A DNA stretch of 64,000 bases from Pogonophryne albipinna (GCA_028583405.1 CM053243.1:21223867-21287866), one strand, 5' to 3'. Numbered from the stretch's first letter, positions 1 to 15,971 are shown. The notes: generated by a model from the sequence alone, not told the origin. Numbers and translations are program-made.

Positions 1-331
1 CGTAAAAAGGAGGGTTTCGGCCACATTACTTCTCTTCTTACTTCTATAAGAATAAAACACGGAGGACGGAGATCTCTTTTTCTCCCCCTCTTCTGACAGC
101 CCAGCAGCTGATCTCAGAGCACGCTCCCCTCTCCTGCAGGGGGGCGTGGTCAGCTGCAGCTCACAGAATCAGCCCCCTGCAAAAACAGCGCTGGAAAGAG
201 CAAATAGAGAGAAATGAGGCATGGCTAAAATGCAGGATCTTTTTGGTGTTTTGAAAAAAAAACTATATTTATATACTTTATATAGGTATGGCCCTACAAT
301 ATATTGTTCAAATATCGCATGATATGTCCCC
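1..331. mobile_element. TTAA-ended nonautonomous DNA transposon, cut by left edge
   Basis: The right end reads ATATGTCCCC followed by TTAA at 332-335. Inverted, this is TTAAGGGGACATATCATG, like the ends of two other elements in this window (15972-16773 and 29145-34288). TTAA targets with such ends are typical of piggyBac-like MITEs. The interior is partly GC-rich (GGGGGGCGTGGTCAGC around 140-155), as in the relatives. The left end is outside the window and there is no coding sequence. Confidence 0.65.
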
Positions 332-335
332 TTAA

Positions 336-3300
336 GTGAAAATCTCCTCTGTGTGTGGCTGCCCTCTCTGCATAGCGGATGAGTTTCTCCCTTATCAGTT
401 GGTGCCTGTTGATTTTTCAGAGAAATGTGTATTATTTGACGTCATCCATGTGTGCGTCAAACCTTTGATGCTGAGTAACATGCACTGACTGTCAATGAGT
501 CGCTGAGTGGCTGAAAGAGCTTCCTGGTATAGTTATGGCAATCATTTCCTCCTCTGCAGCTGTACTCATCTAAAAAAAGAAGTTTATTAAAAGTGCAAAT
601 AAACAAAGAAAAACAACAAGCTTTTGACAAAACAGTTTTTATGAGAGAGCCTTCATATAAACAGGTATTTTAGTTTTCTAAATGACTGTTGGAGGTGGTG
701 AATATGTTGGTGTAGTTACTTCTGAATCACAGCCAATGGAAAAATAAAATACTCTTGCAGTTACTCAAGTGCAGTCAAGATTATGTGAATACTTGTAGTC
801 TAACCTCAGATTAAGTCTACCCTTAAACCAGAGCAATACAAAAACATATAAAAAGGAGAAAATAAACAAAACTTTTAGCTCATGACCAAAAATTAATTGT
901 AAATAAAAAGATGTTCCTCTTTGGACCACGTAGAGTGCAAGGAAAACTGTAACTGGGAAACAATATTACTAACAGGTCCAGATACTAATAGCTCTTTGAG
1001 GCTGAAATAAATGCTAAATTCTAATGTCATCATGCATTTCATGGTTACAATGAAAATGCTAACATGTTGATGATCAGCATGTTTATACATGTCCTCCAGC
1101 TTAGTTTTGCATGTTAGAATGAGTCACTTGATAATTATAGTAAGAGTAAGTACAAAGTACAACTGATGCTGGTGGGAATTTAGATTTCTGTATTTCCATT
1201 GATAAACAAAAATCGTAGCACATGTTGGCGCTTGATGAAAGGTCAGATAATCAAGTCCTTAGGATTCATCCTCAGGGGAACATGAATATTGTGCAAAGTT
1301 TCCAATATTTCTAACTCTAGTTACGATATATTAGTATGGACCAAAGCAGTGTAGAGCCAAGCTGCTAGTGTTGCTCAACTAACAGTGGAACATACGAAAC
1401 AGGTGTTTTATGATCAAATGTTTGTAGCTCCAATTAACGTAATGAAATAAATAAAATACATTTAATGTCGTAATTCCATTATTATTATTATACAGCTTCA
1501 TATAAATACTAACATTACATTTTAGCATTTAAATGTACTAACACACTTCCGTTCACTGGCAGCACATGTTGAAATAGCATTTGCACGACGGATTATCTCA
1601 CGTTCTGAAGAGCACATAAAAAGATCATCAGCAGTAAGCCTATCACACACCGTCAATGTTTTTATCTCCAGTCCCAGGACTGCTGTCGAGCTTAATAATG
1701 GGAATTTATTAAATCCGTCTGTTAGGTAAAATTACTGTGTTTACCATGCTGACAGTAAATCAGATAGCACATGCAACAGATGAAATCTTGCTGGAGAAAA
1801 CAAAAACACATTTAGTCTGAATGAACAGAGGAGTCTCATCTGCCGCCCGAGTCTGCAACACCAGACTGTGATAAGAGCCATCTTCAGGATTCATTTGAAG
1901 GCTCGGAAAGAGAAATGTTATTTGTTTTATTACCTGATGATATAGTCCCTGTCCTCGTCAAGACACTATAATGGTGTGTGGACAACAACAGCCTTCATTT
2001 CAGTCAACCTGTAACACACTGACTATATCACCCTTGGTTCAGAAGCAAATATGCCAAGTCAAACACACCTATGCACACTATAGGCCTATGTATTTTACAC
2101 ACATTTTTGTACCTATATTCAGGACAGGAACTCATCTTGGAAAATAATCGGGAAAAAAACAAGATGGTCCGTCTTGTTTTGTTCTGATACAGAAATGTTG
2201 TCAACTATAACATCTGGCTTCTTGTTTTATTATAACCCACTGACAGAAATACATGGTCATCCTCAGAGTCAGACCCCTAGGGTGACTAATACACATAAAT
2301 TAAAAACAATGTTTGTTTATCCATACTGGCTGGGACAATTCCCTGTACGTTGGATGCATTGATGCTTTGCAACCCTGATGACCCCTTCGCCTCAATGTGT
2401 GTTCATACAAGAGAAACATAACCAAACTGAGACAATAGTCACTTCATTTGCTCCTCACTGCTGAGCTATTTTCTTTTTCCTATCCTTTTACAATATAAAT
2501 CCTACAGACTGTCTTTGTTGAATGATGGAGCATTCATCCCTTGCCTTTCGTATCCCCCCTCCCCGTCAATCTACATCCCTTCCTGTTCTGGATTAACTGC
2601 TGTTTATCTAAGTACGAGCAGGTGCTAGCAGAAGAATCCCCCAGGATTTCATCTTTTTTTGAAACTTGTTTACCATTCACATATTGGTGCCCTGTTTGCT
2701 ATCAATGTGTAGCTGCTGCCTTTGTGTGTCGTGGAGAATAGGGAAAGATGGATTCCTGTTATCCAAACATTACAAAACGCAGCATATTCTATCACTGAAT
2801 AAAGCGAGACTGACACTGGCCCATTATGCTGTGGTTGACAGTTACATATATATATTATGGAGTTGTCAGCCTATTATTGTATGATAGCTTGTCAGTATGT
2901 AGCAGTTTATGTAAAATCTACCGTGTTCTTGATAAACAAACCTGGTCTATTGTGGTGGTTGTTTTTTTGCCATTCTGTCTCTCTACTATTTTTAAAACCA
3001 TTATCTTTCACTTTCAGGTTGCACAAAACCGAAGGTGCAGGATGTCTGTGTCTGACCTGTTAAGAGAACATTATGTCCTGTGCTTGTCGGGAATCTCGTG
3101 AATCATAAAACATTGAAGGTATTTCATACAGAAGAACCATTGGTAAATAAATGTTTTCAGAGGTTGCATATATATAATGAGTTTGTAAATCTCTGAGGTC
3201 GCATGTACTGTTATACAAAGTACGCTGTCTTCCTAATGGAATATGTGTTCCCAGCTGTTTGAAATCTATAAAGGATAGAGTGCTCATCACTATATCCTTA

Positions 3301-4549
3301 AGAAAAATACATGACAAAATACAAACACATAGAAAACCTTAAGGTAAAGAATAAATTGCTGACATTTTGAAAGTAATATACGAATGTTAACCCATTTCAA
3401 TAATCACACAAAGAAAGTCTCTATGTAGACTTTTAAATAATGTACCCTTTTCAATTTCTCAAAGACATTCAGGCAAACATTTGTGAGTACAGATAGAAAG
3501 AGTTGTTTATCTTTTATGCAACAGTTTGTCGGTAAAAAGCTCCCCTGCTTGTTTTTTCATTCATATTAAAATATTTTTCAGTTTTGCACATGCACATAAA
3601 TATAAACGTTGCTACTACATATCAGTTTCTTTGAACACTCTAGGTCTAGGACATATTTATCACGTATTATAAAAGTGGCATTATGTAGGCTGCCAAGATT
3701 TCCAAAGCAAAAGTCCCAATAGAGAAAATAAAGAACTGAGTGTTCAAGGTCCTCTTTAATTACATTTCTCCTGGATTCATTATTTAACTATAATGAGCAA
3801 TAGATTCAAAGCCTCGGGCAGATCAAGGATGTTACTGCTGTCATGGTTGGACCATGAACAAAGTGGCAAGGCAGCAGGACAGACAGAAACATACTGAAGC
3901 AGATTTTCACTCCCAACTCAAATCAATCAACAAAATAAATCAAAAAGCACTCATGGACTGCAACTCAACAAACTATAAAAGTTCCCTTTTTATTCTAATG
4001 TATGTACTGTCAACTGCATCAAACTGCTGCATCAATGCTCTGGTAATGTACAGGTTTTATATAGGCTGATATTTCACATATGCGTCCATTTATGAATCAT
4101 TAACGCAGCAATACTGTGGGAGCCTTGGTGATAATGAATATGGATGTTGGCAGCATCTCTTCTGTCGAATGGAGGCCTCAGTATGGGTGCGCTGGCATGG
4201 AGCGAGAAATGTGGTTTTTGGCCGCTGTTGCATCCCATGTGTCACAGACTTGACAACTCTCTTTCATCCCCTCCATTTACTGTCATTTCCACTTGTGCTC
4301 GCCAACAAGAATATGAGATTAGACAACAACAACAAAAACATACTTACTTTAAATTCATTTGCTGATATGTTTGAAAGAAGAGAAAATAGCTTCTATACAA
4401 AATATAAGTTGGGTTTGATCAGTAAAGCAAACTGATAACATTACTGTTTTTTATTAAACGCAATGTATCATATTAAAGCAGACTATAATGAACAGCTATA
4501 CTATAACATCATCACATTTGATACATATTACTGTAAACTGTATATATGT
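336..4549. other. Intergenic DNA, no feature recognised
   Basis: This is AT-rich unique-looking sequence. The open frames here are short, overlap on both strands and match no family I know. No splice-bounded exon, RNA gene or clear transposon end was seen. An upstream part of a distant gene or regulatory DNA cannot be excluded. Confidence 0.5.
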
Positions 4550-4903
4550 GTATAGATTAGGCCTGTCAAGTTAACGCGTTAATAACGCGTTAATGCAAAA
4601 AAAAATAAACGCCACAAATTATTTTAACGCGATTAACGCATGTGTATTTTTTTTCCTCGGCCGCCCCGTAGTTTCAGAGCGCAGTTTAAAATACCATCTA
4701 CAAGCTGATGCTGACAGCCCCGCTCCTGCCGTCCGCTGGCGGCAGACCACACTTCCACGCTCACCGGCAGGCACCGACTGGCCATCGGGAGGACCGGGAG
4801 GGTGTGTGTATGTGTGGCCCGAGCGAGCGAGAGAGAGATCTTACGTGCATTGTTGTTGTTGGCATCTGGTGCTAGCTAGCTGCGCTAACGGATATAAGGA
4901 GCT

Positions 4904-5062
4904 GTTTCAAAGAAAACAGAGGAGTGACATTTCGCCACAACTGCGCCGAGCACTTGACTTTATGCAGGAAGCCAGACAGTGGGACATTGTACGAGAAGTC
5001 AGCACACTCAGCACGGATAGTGTGCGCAACATGATTGCAGCGTCCAGGCAGCTCCAACAATC
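4904..5062 (+). pseudogene. hAT transposase fragment
   Basis: An open stretch in the hAT copy gives SPQLRRALDFMQEARQWD then IVREVSTLSTDSVRNMIAA, ending at the CA tract. From memory this resembles the mid-region of fish ZBED1-like hAT transposases, upstream of the segment where they continue to the catalytic core. No start, catalytic triad or dimerisation domain is present, so it cannot be functional. The assignment to hAT is supported by the surrounding termini. Confidence 0.6.
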
Positions 5063-5064
5063 CA

Positions 5065-5219
<155 letters not shown>

Positions 5220-5500
5220 ATTGGTATTGTATTATTGCATGAGAGGTTCCTGTAATGTTCAGAGGTTGTTGTGTTTAATATTCATGAGAATATTTGTCAT
5301 TGTTCAAATGATAATAAACATTAGCATAAAGCATATTTGTCCACTCATATGTTGATAAGAGTATTAAAAACTTGAAAAATATTCCTCTAAGGTACATTTA
5401 GAACAGATCAAAAATGTGCGATTAATCGCGATTAACTATGGACAATCATGTGATTAATCGCGATTAAATATTTGAATTGACTGACAGCCCTCGTATAGAT

Positions 5501-6213
5501 ACATATACATTAGTATTAATGGGATGGGACTTTGTGTTGGATAGAAATAAATAAAATAATGGCTGCAATAAATTACTTGTGCCAGTGGCAGAGCTCTGAT
5601 AATGAGCCTATTAGCTCCACTGCTGGTGCTGTTCAATAACATGTGAAGTAACAGGTGATTAATATCATACTTTTTATTTGAGTGTATAAATGTAATGTAA
5701 AAGGGCTGTTGTTTAATCAAAGTGAAATATATGAAGCGGGTCATAATGAGGCTGTACAACAAACTACAATTTTAATCAGTACATTTTCACTGAGAGCAAT
5801 GCTTTCTTTTCCAGGATCCAGCTGCTGCCACCCAAACACATTTACACCTGGAAGCTTTCCACTCTGCCCCGTACAACCACAATCATGTTAATGAGCAAGA
5901 CCAAAATGTGTCCAGTTGGTCGTTAGCATGTTCCAGCTAGTGATTGATTCCATTCTCGGAAGTTGTTGGTACCTGTTCATGTGGATAGTTATGTAAATTG
6001 TAAATCCCTGTAATGATGCTGTATGATGTCCTTTTTGTAGTTCTGTTTATGTTTTTATGTTTCATGTGGAACCTACTTGAGCAGATCTCCCTTGAAAAAG
6101 AGATCAATGATCTCAATGGGATACACTTGGATAAATAAAGGTATTCAATTAAATGAAATTCTCACAAAGCATTCATACTGTATATAGCTATTTTTTCTCA
6201 TTTACACAATTTA
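5501..6213. other. Intergenic DNA with a LINE-like 3' tail
   Basis: The first 500 bases show nothing recognisable. From about 6010 to 6145 the plus strand carries GAGCAGATCTCCCTTGAAAA, AGAGATCAATGATCTCAATG and a terminal ATAAATAAAGG. This resembles the 3' end common to many fish non-LTR retrotransposon fragments and gene-end repeats. No reverse transcriptase sequence adjoins it. Confidence 0.45.
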
Positions 6214-6427
6214 CAGTGGGGCAAAAAAGTATTTAGTCAGCCACCAATTGTGCAAGTTCTCCCACTTAAAAAGATGAGAGGCCTGTAATTTTCATCCTAG
6301 GTATACCTCAACTATGAGAGACAGAATGAGAAAAAAAAATCCAGAAAATCACATTGTCTGATTTTTAAAGAATTTATTTGCAAATTATGGTGGAAAATAA
6401 GTATTTGGTCAATAACAAAAGTTCATC

Positions 6428-7450
6428 TCAATACTTTGTTATATACCCTTTGTTGGCAATGACAGAGTTCAAACGTTTTCTGTAAGTCTTCACAAGGTTT
6501 TCACACACTGTTGCTGGTATTTTGGCCCATTCCTCCATGCAGATCTCCTCTAGAGCAGTGATGTGTTGGGGCTGTCGCTGGGCAACACGGACTTTCAACT
6601 CCCTCCAAAGATTTTCTATGGGGTTGAGATCTGGAGACTGGCTAGGCCACTCCAGGACCTTGAAATGCTTCTTACGAAGCCACTCCTTCGTTGCCCGGGC
6701 GGTGTGTTTGGGATCATTGTCATGCTGAAAGACCCAGCCACGTTTCATCTTCAATGCCCTTGCTGATGGAAGGAGGTTGTCACTCAAAATCTCACGATAC
6801 ATGGTCCCATTCATTCTTTCCTTTACACGGATCAGTCGTCCTGGTCCCTTTGCAGAAAAACAGCCCCAAAGCATGATATTTCCACCCCCATGTTTCACAG
6901 TAGGTATGGTGTTCTTTGGATGCAACTCAGCATTCTTTCTCCTCCAAACACGTCTAGTTGAGTTTTTACCAAAAAGTTCTATTTTGGTTTCATCTGACCA
7001 TATGACATTCTCCTAATCCTCTTCTGGATCATCTAAATGCTCTCTAGCAAACTTCAGACGGGCCTGGACATGTACTGGCTTAAGCAGGGGGACATGTCTG
7101 GCACTGCAGGATTTGAGTCCCTGGTGGCGTAGTGTGTTACTGATGGTAGCCTTTGTTACTTTGGTCCCAGCTCTCTGCAGGTCATTGACTAGGTCCCCCC
7201 GTGTGGTTCTGGGATTTTTGCTCACCGTTCTTGTGATCATTTTGACCTCACGGGGTGAGATCTTGCGTGGAGCCCCAGATCGAGGGAGATTATCAGTGGT
7301 CTTGTATGTCTTCCATTTTCTAATAATTGCTCCCACAGTTGATTTCTTCACACCAAGCTGCTTACCTATTGCAGATTCAGTCTTCCCAGCCTGGTGCAGG
7401 TCTACAATTTTGTTCCTGGTGTCCTTTGACAGCTCTTTGGTCTTGGCCAT
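6428..7450 (-). pseudogene. Tc1-type transposase with one in-frame stop
   Basis: The frame runs 341 codons including the natural stop, the usual Tc1 size. The start [16 protein letters not shown] lies at 7450. An N-terminal paired-like helix-turn-helix region is followed by a GRPR-type motif ([12 protein letters not shown]). The catalytic core has the WSDETK aspartate, the HDNDPKHT aspartate and the NPIENLW glutamate, spaced as DD34E. The only coding break is TAG at 7013-7015, between DPEED and ENVIWSDE, where a Trp codon (TGG) would be expected. There is no frameshift. As it stands the protein would end before the catalytic domain, so the copy is a pseudogene unless the stop is read through. 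Confidence 0.93.
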
Positions 7451-7592
7451 AGTGGAGTTTGGAGTGTGACTGTTTGAGGTTGTGGACAGGTGTCTTTTAT
7501 ACTGATAACGAGTTCAAACAGGTGCCATTAATACAGTTAACAAGTGGAGGACAGAGGAGGCTCTTAAAGAAGAAGTTACAGGTCTGTGAGAG

Positions 7593-8217
7593 TAGGGCTG
7601 AACGATTAATCGATTTTAAATCGAAATCGCGATTTGAAATGATGCGATTATCAAATCGCAAAGCCTGCGATTTGAATTTTTTTTTTTTTTAAACACACAA
7701 GAAAAAAGATTTTTTTTGTTGTGTGTCATCCAAACCAATCAGAAGTGCTGTGCTCCACATGTACCATCCATTGTTAATCAATCAGAAGTGGCCCATGATA
7801 GAAGGTGATAGACAGATTGATCCAATCACCTGCCAAGTATTTTTGAAAGTGCCTGCCCTTTCCAAATGGCTTCCAATGGAGCTTTCCTAGATGGTTTGGT
7901 GAAACAAACCATCTGAGTCAGGTTAGTAATGCTCCATCACAAGTTTCTATTACAGGGTGAATCTTAAATTGAAGCTTGACTTTAAAGCAACCCAACGGAA
8001 GTTTCATGTAAGTTTAGTTCTTTCATTCGTAGCTCGGGCTGCGGGGGTGCTAGAGACGGGAGTACGTTGATACGACCTTCCTAGCCGGAGTTATGGCCAC
8101 ATTTTACAATAAACTTACGTTGGGTCGCTTAAAAACAAATATCGCAATTCGAATCGCAATCGCAATATTTGTCAGAAAAATCGCAATTAGATTTTTTCCC
8201 AAAATCGTGCAGCCCTA
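7593..8217. mobile_element. hAT-type MITE nested in the Tc1 copy
   Basis: The termini TAGGGCTGAACGATT and (inverted) TAGGGCTGCACGATT match 14 of 15. They are flanked by a perfect 8-bp duplication TGTGAGAG (7585-7592 and 8218-8225). Subterminal runs rich in AATCGC (about 7605-7675 and 8140-8210) are inverted relative to one another. No transposase sequence was seen. One TGTGAGAG copy restores a continuous Tc1 sequence, so this insertion is younger than the Tc1 insertion. Confidence 0.93.
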
Positions 8218-8510
8218 TGTGAGAGCCAGAAATCTTGTTTGTTTGGAGGTGACCAAATACTTATTTTACCGTGGAATTTACCAATTAATTCATTAAAAAT
8301 CCTACAATGTGATTTCCTGGATTAATTCCCCCCATTCTGTCTCTCATAGTTGAAATGTACCTAGGATGAAAATTACAGGCCTCTCTCATCTTTTTAAGTG
8401 GGAGAACTTGCACAATTGGTGGCTAACTAAATACTTTTTTGCCCCACTGTATGTATGTATATATATTTACAGCTGCATATGTTTTTTTCATAGGTGAACT
8501 CCTGGACTTT

Positions 8511-11639
<3,129 letters not shown>

Positions 11640-11903
11640 ATCCCATTTTCTCCTGGATTATTCCATGTCTGCCAGACGATGTTTAAGGGCCTCCACCTCC
11701 CTCATGGATATGGCCGTCTGTCTTTCTCTAGCCTGGTCCAGTCCTCTTTGTGGTGCTCCATCTGTTTGTGCAGAGACTGTGTTTGTCTCTCCTGTCCCTC
11801 TAGCCTGGTGACAAACACTTTGCCTGCAGTCCTTGAGCTTCCTGCCAAACATAAAGGCACTCAAACACCTCAGCCTTGTCATCCAAGTGTGACTGGTTGA
11901 TTC
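11640..11903 (-). pseudogene. Possible degraded coiled-coil exon, two frame changes
   Basis: Read on the minus strand in three successive frames, the sequence gives a continuous-looking charged coiled coil. First is SHLDDKAEVFECL..QEAQGLQAK (about 11890-11825). Next, after a frame change, is VTRLEGQERQTQSLHKQM then EHHKEDWTRLEKDR (about 11815-11725). Last, after another change, is REVEALKHRLADME ending at TAA near 11663. Charged heptads in all three pieces are unlikely by chance but do not prove a gene. No family is assigned. It may be a decayed exon, a processed pseudogene piece or, less likely, chance. Confidence 0.4.
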
Positions 11904-13182
11904 AGTAATTCAATATTTCTGGGTTTGCTACAGTGGTGTGTCTAATAGCAGCTCGTCGTCATGTTTTTATCAGCAAAATATTGTGATATTTGATTTTCTC
12001 CATATTGCCCAGCTCTAATTCAAAAGCATTATATATTTTTTTTATTTGTGGTTATATCAGTGTAATTGTGACAGGGATTTTTTACCTTTGGAGGAAATCC
12101 CAATTTCACTGAACATGTCTACATGCATTTTATTACAGAAGTGTGTGAATGGTTTAGCCAAACTCAAGGCTTTCCCTTTAAACACAGATACAAATCAGTA
12201 AACGTTCATGAAAAATCATGCATGACATCAACATTGGAATGGAAAGATTGAAATATCTGACGCGGTGTGAACATGTGCACAGAGATTAAACTCATACAGT
12301 ATCAACCCCATCATCTAACGTATCAACAAACAGGTTTATTTCCCAAAATGTCAGAGTGCTCTTTAAAGATTCACACTGCCCAATATCACCCAATCATATA
12401 CAACCAGGATGTTATGGCACTATTCAAGTTTTCTTACAGTAAGACTCTCCAATGGTTCTATATCAACTTGACTACATTACAAAACTGAAATGTTCATTGG
12501 AGTATGAATGATCTGTCAATAATTGAGTTTTATATATCCAGAGTTATATATCCATGATTTCAAACATGTTTTCACCTGCTTCACCTCTTTGATGGCAGGA
12601 TGGTAAACCTCAGTGTTATAGTTGCTGAAGATCAAAGGTATACATTTCATGGTGGCTGCTTCTGCACTTACAGAAATTACATTTTGGAGGATTTAGCTAT
12701 CTGTATTCTGATCAATTCACTTTGTAGATTATTTAGAGAACGCAAATGATATATGATTGAAAATAAATATGATCTTAAAATATTCCCTGGTGAACCAGTG
12801 AATGGTGTTGTTGTGCAGAGCTGCTGTTACTATTCGTCGAACAAATAAACATTGCATATGGTCTGGGGGGGGGGTCTTTGTATATTCAAAGAAACAAACA
12901 GACACAAAGCTCATCCTGATGCTCAAAAGCATGATCATAAGCAATGCACATGAGGCAAAATCCCCCACAGATCACGTATTAGTCTCAAGAAAACGTTCCA
13001 GTGTGAAGTTTTATTATTCACAGTCGGCTGCTGAGCGTTTATGCCGGGGAACTTTCTGACCCGGGGTCAGACTTGTCCCAGCTGGCTTTAACTTCGTCAC
13101 TGCGACTGCTCGCTGACCTTACACAGGCTGTCTATCAAATTATAATATAATAAATAAATACAGCATAGTTGAATAACCCTGC

Positions 13183-13184
<2 letters not shown>
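11904..13184. other. Intergenic DNA
   Basis: No gene was recognised. A stretch at about 11935-12016 ends in ATATTGCCCAGCTCTA, which looks like the decayed end of a hAT MITE, but no partner end or target duplication was found. A run of nine G residues lies at about 12865-12873. Confidence 0.4.
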
Positions 13185-13237
<53 letters not shown>

Positions 13238-13304
13238 GCCTGCCTGTCTGCCTGTCTGTCTGTCTGCCTGTCTGCCTGTCTGCCTGTCTGTCTGTCTGTC
13301 TGTA
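13185..13304. repeat. (CTGT)n tetranucleotide repeat with CTGC variants
   Basis: These are about 30 tandem CTGT units; in the right half several are CTGC (around 13238-13288). Frames across it read DRQTDRQT or similar and are artefacts. Confidence 0.97.
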
Positions 13305-15674
13305 CAGAGGTACACAGTTAACATTTCCAATATGATCTTTTACTAATAAATTCACTTTTTAAGACTATTAAGCATACAACAAGAACTTCATTTGAGGCTT
13401 ACATTGATATCGACTTTCTGCAGAACAAACACACTACTACACTACCCTATTGCAGAGACATACAACTTGAGAAATGTTATCCATCACTGTGAAATATGTG
13501 TAGCTTGTGTTCTTCAAATTACCAGTGTGTAGTAAAGCAGCCAAGCTTGTCATACACATGCTGTGCAGAAGAACATTATTTAAATGACAGAACATTATTT
13601 AGAATTCAAGACCATGAAACTGTTGTTCTTCTTAATCGAAAAAATAGCAATTCTTACATTATGTTGCTATTCGAATCAGCACACTAATGTGTTGCTTAAT
13701 ATCACACAAATGCATATTTTAATTAAATATTTTTAATATTAATACATGCACTTCTGCCAAGCAATCTTTGGTTATCAACAAAAAGGATGTTGCTGTCAAG
13801 ATGGTGCACTAATTAGAAAGGTTTAAACAAGGTTTCTATATTGGAACCACAGTATCTGTTGTATACTAATGTAAGTAATTGATTGTTTTGTTTTCAGGGG
13901 AACATGATTGCATTGAACTGTGTAATTACCTTGTAAAGCTCAGGAATTGGAATAATACACAGAGCAATCTCTCAAAGTGACCACCAATGGCTAAATGAAG
14001 CTGGATTTCCAAGTGAATGCCACATACACAGCCTGGCAGCATCCTGTTTTTTCGTTTTTTGGTGTATTTGAGAGTGAACTGCAGAGGTCGTAGACTACTC
14101 AGACCCCTGAGGACAGCTGCTCCGTGTGAGTTCAGGTGGCAAACAAAGCCTGGAGCAAACAAAGCCTGGAGCAACCACAGCGCTCCAGCTCAGCGTCACC
14201 GGTCTAAAGATTTCTTAAATTCCCCATGCTTTTTGACCAGGAGGTTAAGAATATCTGATGCACTTTACTGACTGAGGCTAAATGTTAAATATTCCCTGGT
14301 TGTCGCTGATACTCACAAACTGTCCAAACACAGTACAAGTTTTGTTGCAGGCACAGTCAATATCCATCCATGTTTTTTGGAGTTAGACTTCAGCTGTTTA
14401 CTCAGATTCAGTGTGCTTGCGTCCTGGCAAACAGCTCAATACAAACAACAAGAACAAATATGTGTAGTTGTATCAGATATTCTGTTTGGACAGCACAGTA
14501 TGAATGTGGCTTAACACCCTCAAACGTGCAAAGAACTGCCTGTCTGTCCACTAAAAGTGACACCTAATCTTCCAAACTGCCAATGTAGCTGGGGAAGGGT
14601 GATAGTAGAGACAGACAGGGAAAAGCATATTGGGCAAGCTCCACATCTGACCTTCACCACACAGACCTGTGGAGAATCGATGGCATTGATCAAAGAATCG
14701 TTGTACAGACCAAAAAGTATAGGAAGAATAAAAAACTAGACCAATATGTTGCTAGGCTGACAAAAAGCATAGCTGATTTATTTCTTTAAAGGTTGTTTTT
14801 TCAAAGATAGATAGAGTGGGGATGAGGCATTCCTGTTAATCAAGTACTCTTTAAATTAAGTGGAGCACTTACTCGTAAAATCCGTTGGTCTGCTTTGCTA
14901 TCGGAAGAAAGCCATGGTTGCTTACGTTTGTGCATTTTTTGTGCCAATTGCTACAGTAGGTTCATTACATGCTCCCTTACATCTCAATCGTATTCCCACC
15001 TTTAAGCGTTTTGCGGCTAATGAACAATTACCTTAAAAATCACATCTCTTTGATGCTGCATATTTTGTCATCAAAACCTTTTCTTCAGGAAGATATGCAT
15101 CAACACAGAGTACCTGATTCCATGCAAGGCAAATGAGAGCTCTGAAAATTAAAATTAAATGACAGCGGGGGTTTGGGGGAGGCTTGTAAAGGTAGTCGTC
15201 ATTCATCTGGGGAGTAAGTGCCAAAGCATAGAGGCTTAATCCAGGAAATGTAGATCCTACTCCCTCAGCAATTCATTGCTCAAACTGTCTCTTCCTCATC
15301 TCAAGGCTTACTGAGATAGGATGAAATCCCTTGCATACTGGCTGCGGATCGATTGTCCAGACTAAGCAGAAATTTGATCTATACAATGTCCTCAATAAAA
15401 CAGGACCCAGTGGCGTGACTAAAGGCATGAGAGTGCCAGTCGAAGTGTTTCAGGCAGATGGTGTGGAGGTGTAGCAGGCACAATACTCAAGGGGAGCCCT
15501 AGTGTGACGTACTCTGTTAGAATCTGGATCCGACCCTGGGGAGCAGGCAGAAGTTATGGTGTTCATTTTGGATGCACTCACAGATTATGGTACGGTGTTT
15601 AGTTCTCTACAAAGCATTTTCCTTCTCCAACCAATCTGATTCTCACCTCTCACTGCTTATGACCATAGGCTTAT
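13305..15674. other. Intergenic DNA with a 16-bp tandem duplication
   Basis: No gene was recognised. AAACAAAGCCTGGAGC occurs twice in tandem at 14141-14156 and 14157-14172, an exact two-copy duplication. The open frame of 84 codons across it has no recognisable domain. Confidence 0.5.
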
Positions 15675-15967
15675 CAGAAGCAGAATCAGAATACCTTTAT
15701 TAGTCCCACAGAGGGGAAATGTACGTTGTTACAGCAGAAAAAAAACAGACAGCTTAATGTTACATATTTTACATATGTTACTTGCATAAACAAGAATTAA
15801 ATTATATTATAATAAAAAATATATTAAAATAAAAAGTTACACAATTTACAAAATAAACATCCTGTAACAGTTCTTAGGATTTAGCAGCCAGGTATATATT
15901 GCAGTTATTAACGGCATATGTTGCACAAATAGCACATATTGCACATAGTTGGTTGGGCCATGGTTGG
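15675..15967. repeat. Interspersed repeat of the 'CTTTATTAGTCCCAC' type
   Basis: It begins AGAATCAGAATACCTTTATT followed by AGTCCCACAGAGGGGAAATG and GTTACAGCAG, then an A/T-rich body, and ends with ATAGCACATATTGCACATAG. Sequences of this form are abundant in teleost genomes as retroposon-derived repeats, but I cannot assign the parent family. It abuts the TTAA of the next element. Confidence 0.55.
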
Positions 15968-15971
15968 TTAA

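Larger units (their letters stand above)
6214..8449 (-). mobile_element. Tc1/mariner transposon, nearly complete, carrying a nested hAT MITE
   Basis: The ends are CAGTGGGGCAAAAAAGTATT and its inverse, with TA duplications at 6212-6213 and 8450-8451. The inverted repeats extend about 200 bp and match closely, apart from scattered changes around 8310-8335. The transposase is on the minus strand (7450 to 6428). A 625-bp hAT MITE with its 8-bp duplication sits in the transposon's 5' untranslated part (7593-8217). Removing it conceptually gives a Tc1 copy of about 1.6 kb, the usual length for the family. Confidence 0.95.

Noticed and set aside
6522..7469. Plus-strand open frames across the Tc1 element
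   Set aside because: They are shadows of the minus-strand transposase.
13185..13304. CRISPR-like or protein-coding tandem repeat
   Set aside because: It is a simple tetranucleotide repeat in a vertebrate genome, with no spacers.
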